In this document: positions 44,239-52,483 of the stretch, piece after piece | How positions within the stretch are numbered: the stretch's first letter is position 1 | How the letters are laid out: the number at the start of each line of letters is the position of its first letter | Assembly (NCBI GenBank): GCA_910584575.1 | Contig: CAJUBG010000007.1 | Span: forward strand, 20,315-84,314 | Direction: 5' to 3' | Source: an uncultured Dorea sp. | GTDB lineage: Bacteria > Bacillota > Clostridia > Lachnospirales > Lachnospiraceae | DNA: 64,000 nt | The notes under the pieces: model-generated | The model's input: the letters and a program-made list of their open reading frames with translations, nothing else | Databases searched by the model: none | What the model was told of the DNA's origin: nothing | Made by a program: the position numbers and the translations under genes

Positions 44239-45179
44239 TTCACCCGTATGCTCTGGTCAAACCTGCTATATACTACTCCGTCTTTTGCCGCATTATCTAT
44301 ATATCTTAGCTTCTCTCCGTTTAATAACCGAAGCAAAGCTTCTGCACTATCCGCACCAGCTTTCATGCTAAGTGGTGCACCCCCTCCAAAACGTGGATTG
44401 ATTTCAATATAGTAATCCTTCCCAGTATTTTTTTCTCGAATAAGCTGCACTGTGATTTGTCCGCATGGCTTAAAATCTTTAATCAATTGCTTTATTTCAG
44501 CAATAATCTGTTGATCTTGTTTTATCTGCGTTTTTAGGACCTCTCCAGATCTTACTGCCAGTCGGATTCTTGGAGTAATAAATACTGCATTTCCAGTAAA
44601 ATCGCAAAAAATATCAACCGTATATTCTGTTCCATCAATATACGGCTGAATAATATAATCAGGTACTTGCTCAGCAAACAATTTTAATTCATCTATATTT
44701 TTAACCTTATAAGCAAAAACGCTAGAACTGCCATCCTTCGGCTTTATAAATGCCGGATATCCCGCATCGTATATCTTCCAATCATCAATTGGATGAGGGC
44801 TCTGTAACCCTAAAGAATTAAAATAATCTGCTGTAAATCTTTTATCTCTGCATATTGCAACTTTCTCCGGACTACTAATTACTACTTTAGTCTTACCAAA
44901 AGCATTTCTATTTTGCGCCAAAGCCATTAAATCCGTATCGATTGTTGGTATTAGCACATCTATACCATCTTTTGCACATACTCTCTTTAATTCCGGTATA
45001 TACTCTTTATTATTAATTTGGGGCACAATTACTGAATGGTCACAGAATGCCAAAGCAGGCGCAGACTTTACAGCATCAGCGCCGTAAATCTCTAATTTAA
45101 CATTTATTTTTTTCGCAGCTTCTTGAAACGTTTGCACAAGTTCAACACGCCTGCCGACACTGGTAAATAGTATTTTCAT
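44235..45179 (-). CDS. ATP-grasp (carbamoyl-phosphate synthase-like) capsule protein
   Basis: 314 residues. N-terminal ILFTSVGRRVELVQ, central AFIKPKDGSSSVFAYKVK (ATP lysine and Ser-rich loop) and C-terminal YIEINPRFGGGAPLSMKAGAD (metal site). The family ligates a carboxylate to an amine; in capsule loci it may build an amino-acid or similar decoration. GGAGG lies before the ATG and overlaps the alternative stop codon of the upstream gene when its poly-G tract has 9 bases. Confidence 0.85.
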   Translation of the reverse strand: MKILFTSVGRRVELVQTFQEAAKKINVKLEIYGADAVKSAPALAFCDHSVIVPQINNKEYIPELKRVCAKDGIDVLIPTIDTDLMALAQNRNAFGKTKVVISSPEKVAICRDKRFTADYFNSLGLQSPHPIDDWKIYDAGYPAFIKPKDGSSSVFAYKVKNIDELKLFAEQVPDYIIQPYIDGTEYTVDIFCDFTGNAVFITPRIRLAVRSGEVLKTQIKQDQQIIAEIKQLIKDFKPCGQITVQLIREKNTGKDYYIEINPRFGGGAPLSMKAGADSAEALLRLLNGEKLRYIDNAAKDGVVYSRFDQSIRVK

Positions 45180-45227
45180 TCTATTTCCTCCTATGCTACC
45201 CAGACGTATTGAATTACATCTTTTATT

Positions 45228-45878
45228 TTATGGGATAGGAAATACCCCCCCCCCTAATTTTACAATTTTATTTTCCATACTTACCTTTCTTGCCGGTACT
45301 CCAACATATGTACCTGATTCTTCTACATTTTTTATTACTACTGCACCGGCGCCAATTAAACATCTACGGCAAATTGACACATTATTACTTACTGTAACAC
45401 CAGCGCCAATCCATGTTTCTGTTTCTGCCGTAACTGTTCCGCACAAATGACTTCCTACTGCTATATGAACAAAATCTCCTACTCTACAGTCATGATCAAC
45501 AGATGAACAAGTATTGATAATACATCCTTTTCCAATACTTGTACCTGAATTAATAACCACTCCGGCCATGACGACCGTTCCCTCGCCGATTATAACGTCA
45601 TTTGCCACCGTAGCATTGGGATGGATGAGCGTTACAATTTTTGCGTTTTTAATAGTTTCCTGTATACGTTTCCGAACACTTGCATTACCAATTCCGACAA
45701 TAATGTCGGCATTCTGTTCTTCTGCATCAGAACTCTTCCCCACAACAGGATACTCTCCACAGTAATGAATATTTTCATTGTCATCTAAAAAAACTATTTC
45801 CTCATATCCGTTCTTAACCGCGATGTCTGCTATTACTTTCCCATTACCGCTGGCACCAATAATCGCCAATTTTTTCAT
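45228..45878 (-). CDS. pglD: PglD/NeuD-like sugar acetyltransferase with poly-G tail
   Basis: 216 residues. N-terminal nucleotide-binding LAIIGASGNGKVIADIA and VFLDDN, then hexapeptide repeats with the active-site histidine in SSVDHDCRVGDFVHIA. PglD acetylates the 4-amino group of UDP-4-amino-trideoxyhexose. Just before the stop is a G10 tract (45245-45254). With 10 G the tail is VFPIP; with 9 the frame runs 12 codons further to a stop inside the ribosome site of the next gene; with 8 it ends after ISYPIK. The catalytic part is unaffected. Confidence 0.85.
   Translation of the reverse strand: MKKLAIIGASGNGKVIADIAVKNGYEEIVFLDDNENIHYCGEYPVVGKSSDAEEQNADIIVGIGNASVRKRIQETIKNAKIVTLIHPNATVANDVIIGEGTVVMAGVVINSGTSIGKGCIINTCSSVDHDCRVGDFVHIAVGSHLCGTVTAETETWIGAGVTVSNNVSICRRCLIGAGAVVIKNVEESGTYVGVPARKVSMENKIVKLGGGVFPIP
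45245..45254. repeat. poly-G tract of 10 (coding strand)
   Basis: Ten C on the plus strand at the 3' end of the acetyltransferase gene; length sets the stop position and hence coupling to the ATP-grasp gene. Confidence 0.95.
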
Positions 45879-45880
45879 GA

Positions 45881-46567
45881 TTAACCCTTCCCGTCCATTG
45901 TTTCACTCACTTCTGTTCCAAAAAACTCCTCCATTGTAGCAGAAGTCTCTGAACTGATTCCTTCTTTCTTCAGAACAGTCATAATTGTCTGAAAAATAAT
46001 TTTCCAATCCCCTAAAAAAGTAATATTATCCACATACTTAATATCCCAATCGAATTTTTCCTCCCAACTAATCGCATTACGTCCATGCACCTGCGCTAAC
46101 CCCGTAATACCAGGACGTACCTCATGACGGCGCATTTGAAAATTATTGTATCGTCCCAAATAGCGTACAAGCAATGGTCTGGGGCCAACTACGCTCATAT
46201 CGCCTTTTATCATATTGAACAGTTCTGGAAGTTCATCCAATGAGGTAGAACGCAAAAATTTCCCAAATCCAGTCAAACGCATTGCATCTGGCAGATAGTT
46301 TCCTTTCTCATCTCTTGCATCTGTCATAGTCCGAAATTTATATATTTTAAATACCTTCCCATTTAGCCCCGGCCGTTCTTGTGAAAAAACTACTGGCGAA
46401 CCCAGATTCACTTTTACCATTACTGCTGTGACAAGCATAACCGGAGATAAAACTATTACGGCTAAAACTGCGCAAAAAAAATCCTGAGGACGCTTGAAAT
46501 ACCTCTCATAGATTCCCTTTCTGTGAGAAATTGACCATGTTCTTCTTAATCTTTCGTTTTTTTCCAT
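45881..46567 (-). CDS. polyprenyl-phosphate phosphoglycosyl transferase (PglC/WcaJ-like)
   Basis: 228 residues. One N-terminal hydrophobic segment (FFCAVLAVIVLSPVMLVTAVMV), then KIYKFRTM, the catalytic Asp-Glu pair in TSLDELPELFNMIKGDMSVVGPRPL and RPGITGLAQVHGRNAISWEEKF. It moves the first sugar phosphate onto undecaprenyl phosphate. With PglF-, PglE- and PglD-like genes nearby, the sugar is probably a 2,4-diacetamido-2,4,6-trideoxyhexose. Confidence 0.9.
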   Translation of the reverse strand: MEKNERLRRTWSISHRKGIYERYFKRPQDFFCAVLAVIVLSPVMLVTAVMVKVNLGSPVVFSQERPGLNGKVFKIYKFRTMTDARDEKGNYLPDAMRLTGFGKFLRSTSLDELPELFNMIKGDMSVVGPRPLLVRYLGRYNNFQMRRHEVRPGITGLAQVHGRNAISWEEKFDWDIKYVDNITFLGDWKIIFQTIMTVLKKEGISSETSATMEEFFGTEVSETMDGKG

Positions 46568-46638
46568 TTCTTTGATACCTTAAACAAAATAATTTTTCAA
46601 CTTACCTATGGCCAAAACAAATAGTTTCTATCTATCTC

Positions 46639-47946
46639 TCATTCAAAACAAGCGTTAATAACCTCTATAATTCTATCCTGCTGTTCTGATGACATCTTGT
46701 TATCGCTAGGCAGACACAACCCTCTATGAAAAATATCCATTCCAATATCAAACGGTTTTCCGTCATCGCTGACTGGACTACCAGAAACGTACATATCCGT
46801 TCTTGCCCTGCCATTACCTTCCCTTGTTACGTACCCATTTACGTTATAAATTGGCTGCATGTGCATAGGTTTCCAAATCGGTCTGCCTTCTGCATTAATA
46901 CTGGTAATAGCATTTAATATTTCTGTCGGACAGCTCTTGCCATGTTCTGGATTAAACAATGTCTCACTCTCTCCCCTGACCTGTTTACACATAGCATCTT
47001 CATCTATAATCATGCAGCTTAACCAGTAATTAGGCACACTGTTTTCAGCATCAAAGGGATTCATACTAATCGGAAGATTCTTAAGTCCTTCCTTATATCT
47101 CTCGTAAATTATTCTCTTTTGTGCAATATGCTTCTCCAGATACGGAATCTGTCCTCTGACAACTCCAGCGATTACATTACTCATCCGATAGTTGTAACCA
47201 ATTTCTTCATGTTGATACCAAGAAGCCCTTTCCCTTGCCTGTGTAGACCATTTTCTTACCTTATCGGCATCTTCCTTGCTGTCTGTCAGAAAACATCCCC
47301 CTGACGACCCACATATTATTTTATTCCCGTTAAAGCTAATACAGTTATAGTCACCAAACGTACCTGTTTCTTTTCCTTTATATGTAGCGCCTAGAGATTC
47401 AGCCGCATCTTCTATAATTAATGCCTTATGTATATCACAGATCTTCCGAATTTCATCGATCTTTCCAGGCGTTCCGTAAAGATGTGCCACAACAACTATT
47501 TTTACCTCCGGATAAATCTCAAATGCTTTTTTTAAAGCAACTGGATCCATATTCCATGTATCGTATTCAGAATCAATAAAAATGGGTTCAGCCCCCTCAT
47601 ATACCAGGGGATTAATTGTTGCGCAAAATGTGACATCGCTTGAAAAAACTCTTTTTCCTACCAAACAGCCATATCCTGGCTTTGGCTGTCCATAAACCTT
47701 CGTTCCTGCGAGTTTTGCTGCTAAATGGAGGGCAGCCGTACCTACAGATAACGCCACTGCATAACCACAGCCAACCTTTCTTGCAATTAGTCTTTCTACT
47801 TCATTTATATTTTCTCCTACTGTGGACATCCAGTTTGTTTCATATGCTTCTGTGATATATTTTAATTCGTCTCCATGCATTGTCGGACTTGAAAGCCATA
47901 CTTTGTCTGAAAATTTCTCAAATTTATGCTCTTCAGTAATATACAT
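46639..47946 (-). CDS. PglE-like sugar aminotransferase
   Basis: 435 residues, DegT/DnrJ family. MHGDELKYITEAYETNWMSTVGENI at the start, DAAESLGATYKGKETG, and the PLP lysine in CISFNGNKIICGSSGG. In this setting it should aminate the 4-keto sugar made by the PglF-like dehydratase, before PglD acetylation. First biosynthetic gene after the AAA-ATPase cassette. Confidence 0.88.
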   Translation of the reverse strand: MYITEEHKFEKFSDKVWLSSPTMHGDELKYITEAYETNWMSTVGENINEVERLIARKVGCGYAVALSVGTAALHLAAKLAGTKVYGQPKPGYGCLVGKRVFSSDVTFCATINPLVYEGAEPIFIDSEYDTWNMDPVALKKAFEIYPEVKIVVVAHLYGTPGKIDEIRKICDIHKALIIEDAAESLGATYKGKETGTFGDYNCISFNGNKIICGSSGGCFLTDSKEDADKVRKWSTQARERASWYQHEEIGYNYRMSNVIAGVVRGQIPYLEKHIAQKRIIYERYKEGLKNLPISMNPFDAENSVPNYWLSCMIIDEDAMCKQVRGESETLFNPEHGKSCPTEILNAITSINAEGRPIWKPMHMQPIYNVNGYVTREGNGRARTDMYVSGSPVSDDGKPFDIGMDIFHRGLCLPSDNKMSSEQQDRIIEVINACFE

Positions 47947-48020
47947 AATCTATCCCTGCCTCTGTCATTTTCTTTTAGCAACAAACAGAATCTTACTAAT
48001 TTTTATATAAATTTATCCAT

Positions 48021-48047
48021 AAAAATAAGAAGGGAAGCCCTTCTTAT
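48021..48047 (-). terminator. terminator after the AAA-ATPase cassette
   Basis: Perfect 10-bp stem ATAAGAAGGG/CCCTTCTTAT with a 3-base loop, then TTTTATGG on the minus strand. It lies inside the capsule locus, between LoaP and most of the sugar genes. Confidence 0.8.
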
Positions 48048-48064
48048 CTATTTTCTGTATATAA

Positions 48065-49645
48065 TTATCTCACCCATTCCTCAATCAAACACTCATACTC
48101 TTTCGTCCTCCTGTCATAATTCACCCCAACCAACAATACCTTCCCTCCATATCCTTCCACATTCTTCACATACCCTCTATCCTTAATCTGCTCAATCGCC
48201 TCCCCCGCCGATTTCCCGTACTTCAACTCCACAATCATCGCCGGTTTATCAGACCACTTCCTCGGAACGAACACAATATCCGCATACCCTTTCCCCGCCG
48301 GCATCTCTCTGACCATTGTATAATCATTCACCGCATTATAGTAAGCCAACGTAATCACACAACTCAGCGCATTCTCATCGTTATAGGCCAAAATCGAGGT
48401 ATTCGACATATGCACTTCACTAATCCCTTTTGCAACAGCCTCACAATCCTTCCTCCAAGTCGCCTTAAGCAAAGAATCCGACGCTTGAATCGCTCTCGAA
48501 ACAGAACTCCAATCACTCTTTTGTATCGCATTAGAAAACGCACTCCGAATCTCCTCATTTGGAATATAAACTTCCCTCTCATCCCTGTCATATGCAAGAT
48601 ACCCTAAATGAATCAATGCCGTCAATACATCATCCTTGCTTTTAAAGCTCGTCACATCATTTTCAAAGCTATCTGTATTGACCTTACAGCGTTCCCCTGC
48701 AAGCATACCGACAACTCCATCCTTCAAACCATCAAAATTCATACTGATATAATCCTTCAACGACTCATACGTCTCCGTCTTACTCCAATAGTTGTCGTAA
48801 TCCTGCATCATAATCGCCTGTACCACCGAATTCGGATTATATATATGCTTTATCTTACGAAATGAATATCCGTCATACCATCTCTCCATTTCCTCAAAAT
48901 CCATATCATATCTACTACACAAACTCCGGACTTCCTCCTCTGTAAATCCTACATACTGTGACAAATTCTTAGGATTTACCATCGTAAATTCATAGAAATT
49001 ATTCAAAGCAGATTCTGTCCCATACTTTTTAACCGGAAGAATTCCTGTGATATAAACTAACTTTGCGAACCTTTTAGACGCCTCGCCCTTAAATAATCCA
49101 CGTAATAATTTTACATATTCCTTTTGCGCTGCTATGTCATCCTTATACTCTCTGAAAATAGCATCCCATTCGTCAATGATAATCACAAATACTGCTTTTG
49201 CCGCTTCATTAAGCCTTGCCAGCGCATAGGGCAGATTATTTTCATCTTCTTTCAATATGCCTGGATATATGTTCCTGAGTTCTGCGATTACCTCAACATT
49301 TATCCTGCACAGCATATCTTCCGGACAATCCCCTGACCTGTAAAAATCTGTAATATCCAAATGCAGGACATTGTATTGATTTAAATGTTCTTCATAACTC
49401 TCAACTCCTGCAATTGTATATTGCTGAAATAATTCTCTGGAGTCACAACCTTTTCCATAATATGCCGCCAACATACCCGCGGTCATTGATTTCCCGAATC
49501 TTCTTGGCCTGCTTACACAGACAGCCCTCTGTTCCGTTCCAATCACATCATTTGTATATTTAAGTAAACCCGTTTTATCTACATAAATTTTAGAATTAAC
49601 GGCTCTACGAAAGCTCTCATTCCCTGGATTCACATATATTCCCAT
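48065..49645 (-). CDS. AAA-ATPase-like / PD-(D/E)XK nuclease-domain protein
   Basis: 526 residues, intact. N-terminal GIYVNPGNESFRRAV and YVDKTGLL, Walker A SRPRRFGKSMTAGML, Walker B VFVIIIDEWDAIFREYKD; C-terminal nuclease-like GKGYADIVFVPR...PAMIVELKYGKSAGEAI. The same general family as the genes at 13-17 kb, of the IDEWD subtype. It has its own promoter (49701-49729) and terminator, so it looks like an independent insertion into the capsule locus. Confidence 0.87.
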   Translation of the reverse strand: MGIYVNPGNESFRRAVNSKIYVDKTGLLKYTNDVIGTEQRAVCVSRPRRFGKSMTAGMLAAYYGKGCDSRELFQQYTIAGVESYEEHLNQYNVLHLDITDFYRSGDCPEDMLCRINVEVIAELRNIYPGILKEDENNLPYALARLNEAAKAVFVIIIDEWDAIFREYKDDIAAQKEYVKLLRGLFKGEASKRFAKLVYITGILPVKKYGTESALNNFYEFTMVNPKNLSQYVGFTEEEVRSLCSRYDMDFEEMERWYDGYSFRKIKHIYNPNSVVQAIMMQDYDNYWSKTETYESLKDYISMNFDGLKDGVVGMLAGERCKVNTDSFENDVTSFKSKDDVLTALIHLGYLAYDRDEREVYIPNEEIRSAFSNAIQKSDWSSVSRAIQASDSLLKATWRKDCEAVAKGISEVHMSNTSILAYNDENALSCVITLAYYNAVNDYTMVREMPAGKGYADIVFVPRKWSDKPAMIVELKYGKSAGEAIEQIKDRGYVKNVEGYGGKVLLVGVNYDRRTKEYECLIEEWVR

Positions 49646-49700
49646 ATATTACATCCCCTTACCATAGCATAGACAAATTTTATCAGAATCTTCTTCACTC

Positions 49701-49729
49701 ATTATACTATCCAAAAAAATGTTTATCAA
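49701..49729 (-). promoter_or_regulatory. promoter of the AAA-ATPase cassette
   Basis: -35 TTGATA (49729-49724), 17 bp, -10 TATAAT (49706-49701), about 55 bases before the ATG. Confidence 0.75.
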
Positions 49730-49765
49730 CTTGGGAATATACTATATCATGAAAATATTTCACCC

Positions 49766-50272
49766 TTACACCTTCGCCACAATCTCCACTCCCACCTGCA
49801 CTGTCTGCACCCTGCCAAACATAGGCACCTCCAGCCATGCTTTCCTTTTATGCCTGTCAATCTTCTTAATCAGCCCTTCCATTCCCACAAGCGGTCCGGA
49901 CGTAATCCTCACACTAGACTGCTCAATCACACCTTCTGACATCTCCACCACTTGGTTCTCTCCGCCGATTCCTTTCATAAATACAATTTCTTCCTCCCGA
50001 AGGGGTACAATATCCCGTCCGGTTCCAATAAGCTTAGTAAGCCCAATCACTCCATGAAGCTGTTCATAGAGCCTCTCTAGTTTTTCTGTAATCATAAAAA
50101 CGTATCCAGGGAACAAGACTTTTTCCAAAGTAGTCCAATTTCCACGAATACGTTTCGATTCTTCATAATAAGGGATAAAGCAACGCTCAAGCACTTCTTC
50201 AGACATATGCTTTTCGCATTGTATCCGAATACTCTCCTCTGTGCCTGTGCGCACCTGCACAACATACCACAT
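49766..50272 (-). CDS. loaP: LoaP-type NusG-family antiterminator
   Basis: 168 residues. NGN domain (MWYVVQVRTGTEESIRIQCEKH, VLFPGYVFMI) and C-terminal KOW motif (SGPLVGMEGLIKKIDRHKRKAWLEV). Specialised NusG paralogues of this type let RNA polymerase read through terminators in long polysaccharide or antibiotic operons. Placed after the first seven capsule genes and before the sugar genes; the terminator at 48021-48047 is a candidate target. Confidence 0.87.
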   Translation of the reverse strand: MWYVVQVRTGTEESIRIQCEKHMSEEVLERCFIPYYEESKRIRGNWTTLEKVLFPGYVFMITEKLERLYEQLHGVIGLTKLIGTGRDIVPLREEEIVFMKGIGGENQVVEMSEGVIEQSSVRITSGPLVGMEGLIKKIDRHKRKAWLEVPMFGRVQTVQVGVEIVAKV

Positions 50273-50282
50273 GGTAATTCTC

Positions 50283-50423
50283 CTATCCCCTTGCCTTATT
50301 CATATAAAAAAACAAAATAAAAACTGCCCCCTCCAAGACATCCTCCGCTTTCTTTACCCACTCAAAAAAGGGTATGCTTCGCCATTCTGTCTCTACTTGG
50401 GCAGATTTCAATACTGCAATCAT
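50283..50423 (-). CDS. possible 46-aa ORF before loaP
   Basis: ATG at 50423 with a weak GGAAAG; the stop overlaps the GGAG ribosome site of loaP. The peptide (MIAVLKSAQVETEW...) matches nothing I know. The same stretch could instead be a leader RNA: CTGCCC/GGGCAG can pair across it just before a U-rich run. I cannot decide between the two. Confidence 0.3.
   Translation of the reverse strand: MIAVLKSAQVETEWRSIPFFEWVKKAEDVLEGAVFILFFYMNKARG
50304..50414 (-). promoter_or_regulatory. terminator-like leader upstream of loaP
   Basis: On the minus strand CTGCCCAAG can pair with CTTGGAGGGGGCAG (with bulges) and is followed by TTTTTATTTTGTTTTTTT. An inner stem TACCC/GGGTA lies in the loop. It may attenuate transcription into loaP. 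Confidence 0.4.
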
Positions 50424-50491
50424 AACATCCCAACTTTCCAAACGCGGCAAGGCGACGATTTGAAACCTTAAGATTTTGTAAATTCTACTTC

Positions 50492-52357
50492 TTATTTCTT
50501 ATAATGATAAGTCGGCACAACCTCCGCCACAATCTCTTTAATCCTGGCAGAATCCTGTCTGCTCACCTTATCCAGCAGCTTTAACTTCTCCTCAAACCAC
50601 TCGTCATCCATATCAATAGGATGCCCGATATGAATCATCTCATTCGCTGTATCCTGGAGTCCTTCTTCATCCATAAGCAACTCCTCAAACAGCTTCTCAC
50701 CAGGTCTTAGACCCGTATATACAATCGGTATATCAACATCCGGCTCATACCCCGACAATCGAATCAGGTTTCTCGCCATATCGTCGATTCTGACCGGATC
50801 TCCCATATCCAGTACGAAGATCTCTCCGCCCTCCGCGTAGTAGGATGCCTGCAACACCAAGGCCACCGCTTCCGGAATCGTCATAAAATACCGAATGATA
50901 TCCTTATCCGTGACGGTCACCGGACCGCCTTCTGCAATCTGTTTCTTAAAGAGGGGAATCACACTTCCGTTACTCCCCAGAACATTGCCAAACCGTACTG
51001 CAACGAAATCCGTATCCGTCTTACGGTTCATCATCTGCACAACCATCTCACACAACCGCTTAGACGCGCCCATAATGTTGGTAGGGTTCACCGCCTTGTC
51101 GGTAGAAATCAAAACAAATTTTTTAACTCCTACTTTTGCGGCTGCAGTTGCAGTCTTGTACGTTCCTAATACGTTATTCTTGATTGCCTCGTTAGGGCTG
51201 TCCTCCATAAGAGGCACATGCTTATGAGCCGCCGCATGGTATACAATATCCGGCTTATAAGTATGCATAATCTGATTAATCCGGTTACTGTTGCGCACTG
51301 AGCCAATCAATACCTCCAGGTCAAGCTGTGGATATGCTCTCTTAAGCTCTTGCTGAATCTCATACGCATTATTCTCATAGATATCAAATATAATCAACTG
51401 CTTCGGCTTCGCCTTAGCAATCTGCCTGCACAGCTCGCTGCCAATAGAGCCTCCGCCTCCGGTGACAAGAACCTTCCGCCCGCGGATTGCTCTGAATATC
51501 TCGTCATTATTGACCTTAACCTGAGCCCTTCCAAGTAAATCAGCAATATCTACATCCCGCAGCTTGCTGACGCTGACCTCTCCATTAACCAGTTGATAGA
51601 CGCCTGGCACTGTCTGAAGCCTGCACTTAGTCTCTTTACATATATTCAGAATCTCTTTCTGGTTCTTTCCGGTTGTCGCAGGAATCGCATAGATAATATG
51701 ATTAATCTTATATCGGTCAACCATGGTCAGAATGTCGTCACGATTTCCCACAATCGGTATTCCTTCCAGAACCCTTCCTATCTTATTAGGGTTATCATCA
51801 ATCACACAACATACTTTCGTATGCAGCCTTCTGCTGTTAATCAACTCCCTGATTAATGTCTGCCCTGCCGCGCCTCCGCCTATTACCATGATGCGGTTCT
51901 GTTCTTCATCTCCCGCCCCTTCCCGATTTCCAAAATACGTCTGGAACATTCGGTAGGAGAAGCGAAGGGCCGTCGTCATGCAAAAGCTGATGATATAACC
52001 CATGAAATAGTATGCCTTCGGCATCCGAAGATGCATAAACATAATTCCCAAGCCATATACCGGCAACAACACAATATATGCAGCAATACTCATCTGCAAT
52101 TCTGAAATACTTGCCAGCCGCCAAATGCTGTGATAAAGCCGGAATGCATAAAACACTACAATAGTAGATGCAATCCAGAATGGCATAGACCACAGATATC
52201 CGCTCCGGTATGCCTCCGGAATAGATGAAAAGGAAAAGTCAAACCGAAGGATAAGCGCCGCGCCATAGGATATCACAACAAAGAGCGCATCCAGAAATGC
52301 CACCAGGATAGCTTGGTGAACCCATGGCACTCCTCTGCCTTCCCATATCCTATTCAT
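50492..52357 (-). CDS. pglF: membrane-bound UDP-HexNAc 4,6-dehydratase (PglF/CapD-like)
   Basis: 621 residues. About four N-terminal membrane segments, a first Rossmann motif (VIGGGAAGQTLIREL) and a second SDR domain with VTGGGGSIGSELCRQI, YHAAAHKHVPLME and STDKAVNPTNIMGASKR, where Met replaces the usual Tyr as in large PglF/WbpM dehydratases. It makes UDP-4-keto-6-deoxy-HexNAc, the first step toward a diacetamido-trideoxy sugar with the PglE and PglD homologues. Confidence 0.92.
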   Translation of the reverse strand: MNRIWEGRGVPWVHQAILVAFLDALFVVISYGAALILRFDFSFSSIPEAYRSGYLWSMPFWIASTIVVFYAFRLYHSIWRLASISELQMSIAAYIVLLPVYGLGIMFMHLRMPKAYYFMGYIISFCMTTALRFSYRMFQTYFGNREGAGDEEQNRIMVIGGGAAGQTLIRELINSRRLHTKVCCVIDDNPNKIGRVLEGIPIVGNRDDILTMVDRYKINHIIYAIPATTGKNQKEILNICKETKCRLQTVPGVYQLVNGEVSVSKLRDVDIADLLGRAQVKVNNDEIFRAIRGRKVLVTGGGGSIGSELCRQIAKAKPKQLIIFDIYENNAYEIQQELKRAYPQLDLEVLIGSVRNSNRINQIMHTYKPDIVYHAAAHKHVPLMEDSPNEAIKNNVLGTYKTATAAAKVGVKKFVLISTDKAVNPTNIMGASKRLCEMVVQMMNRKTDTDFVAVRFGNVLGSNGSVIPLFKKQIAEGGPVTVTDKDIIRYFMTIPEAVALVLQASYYAEGGEIFVLDMGDPVRIDDMARNLIRLSGYEPDVDIPIVYTGLRPGEKLFEELLMDEEGLQDTANEMIHIGHPIDMDDEWFEEKLKLLDKVSRQDSARIKEIVAEVVPTYHYKK

Positions 52358-52481
52358 ATCTGCTTCTCAACCTGTTTCCAATCATCTTATTATTTCTTAC
52401 TACGAAGATTACAACACCAACCAGGATTACGATACCTGCAGCAATAATAGCTCTCTGCGGATCAATTACATTCATGATCAT
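52350..52481 (-). CDS. 43-aa single-span membrane peptide
   Basis: ATG at 52481 with GGGGAG eight bases upstream. It starts two bases after the LCP stop codon and overlaps the dehydratase start by eight bases (ATGAATAG). Short N-terminus, one hydrophobic span (AIIAAGIVILVGVVIFVV), basic tail RNNKMIGNRLRSRYE. Position and overlaps strongly support a real gene; it could anchor or regulate the dehydratase or LCP protein. Family unknown to me. Confidence 0.75.
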   Translation of the reverse strand: MIMNVIDPQRAIIAAGIVILVGVVIFVVRNNKMIGNRLRSRYE

Positions 52482-52483
52482 CC

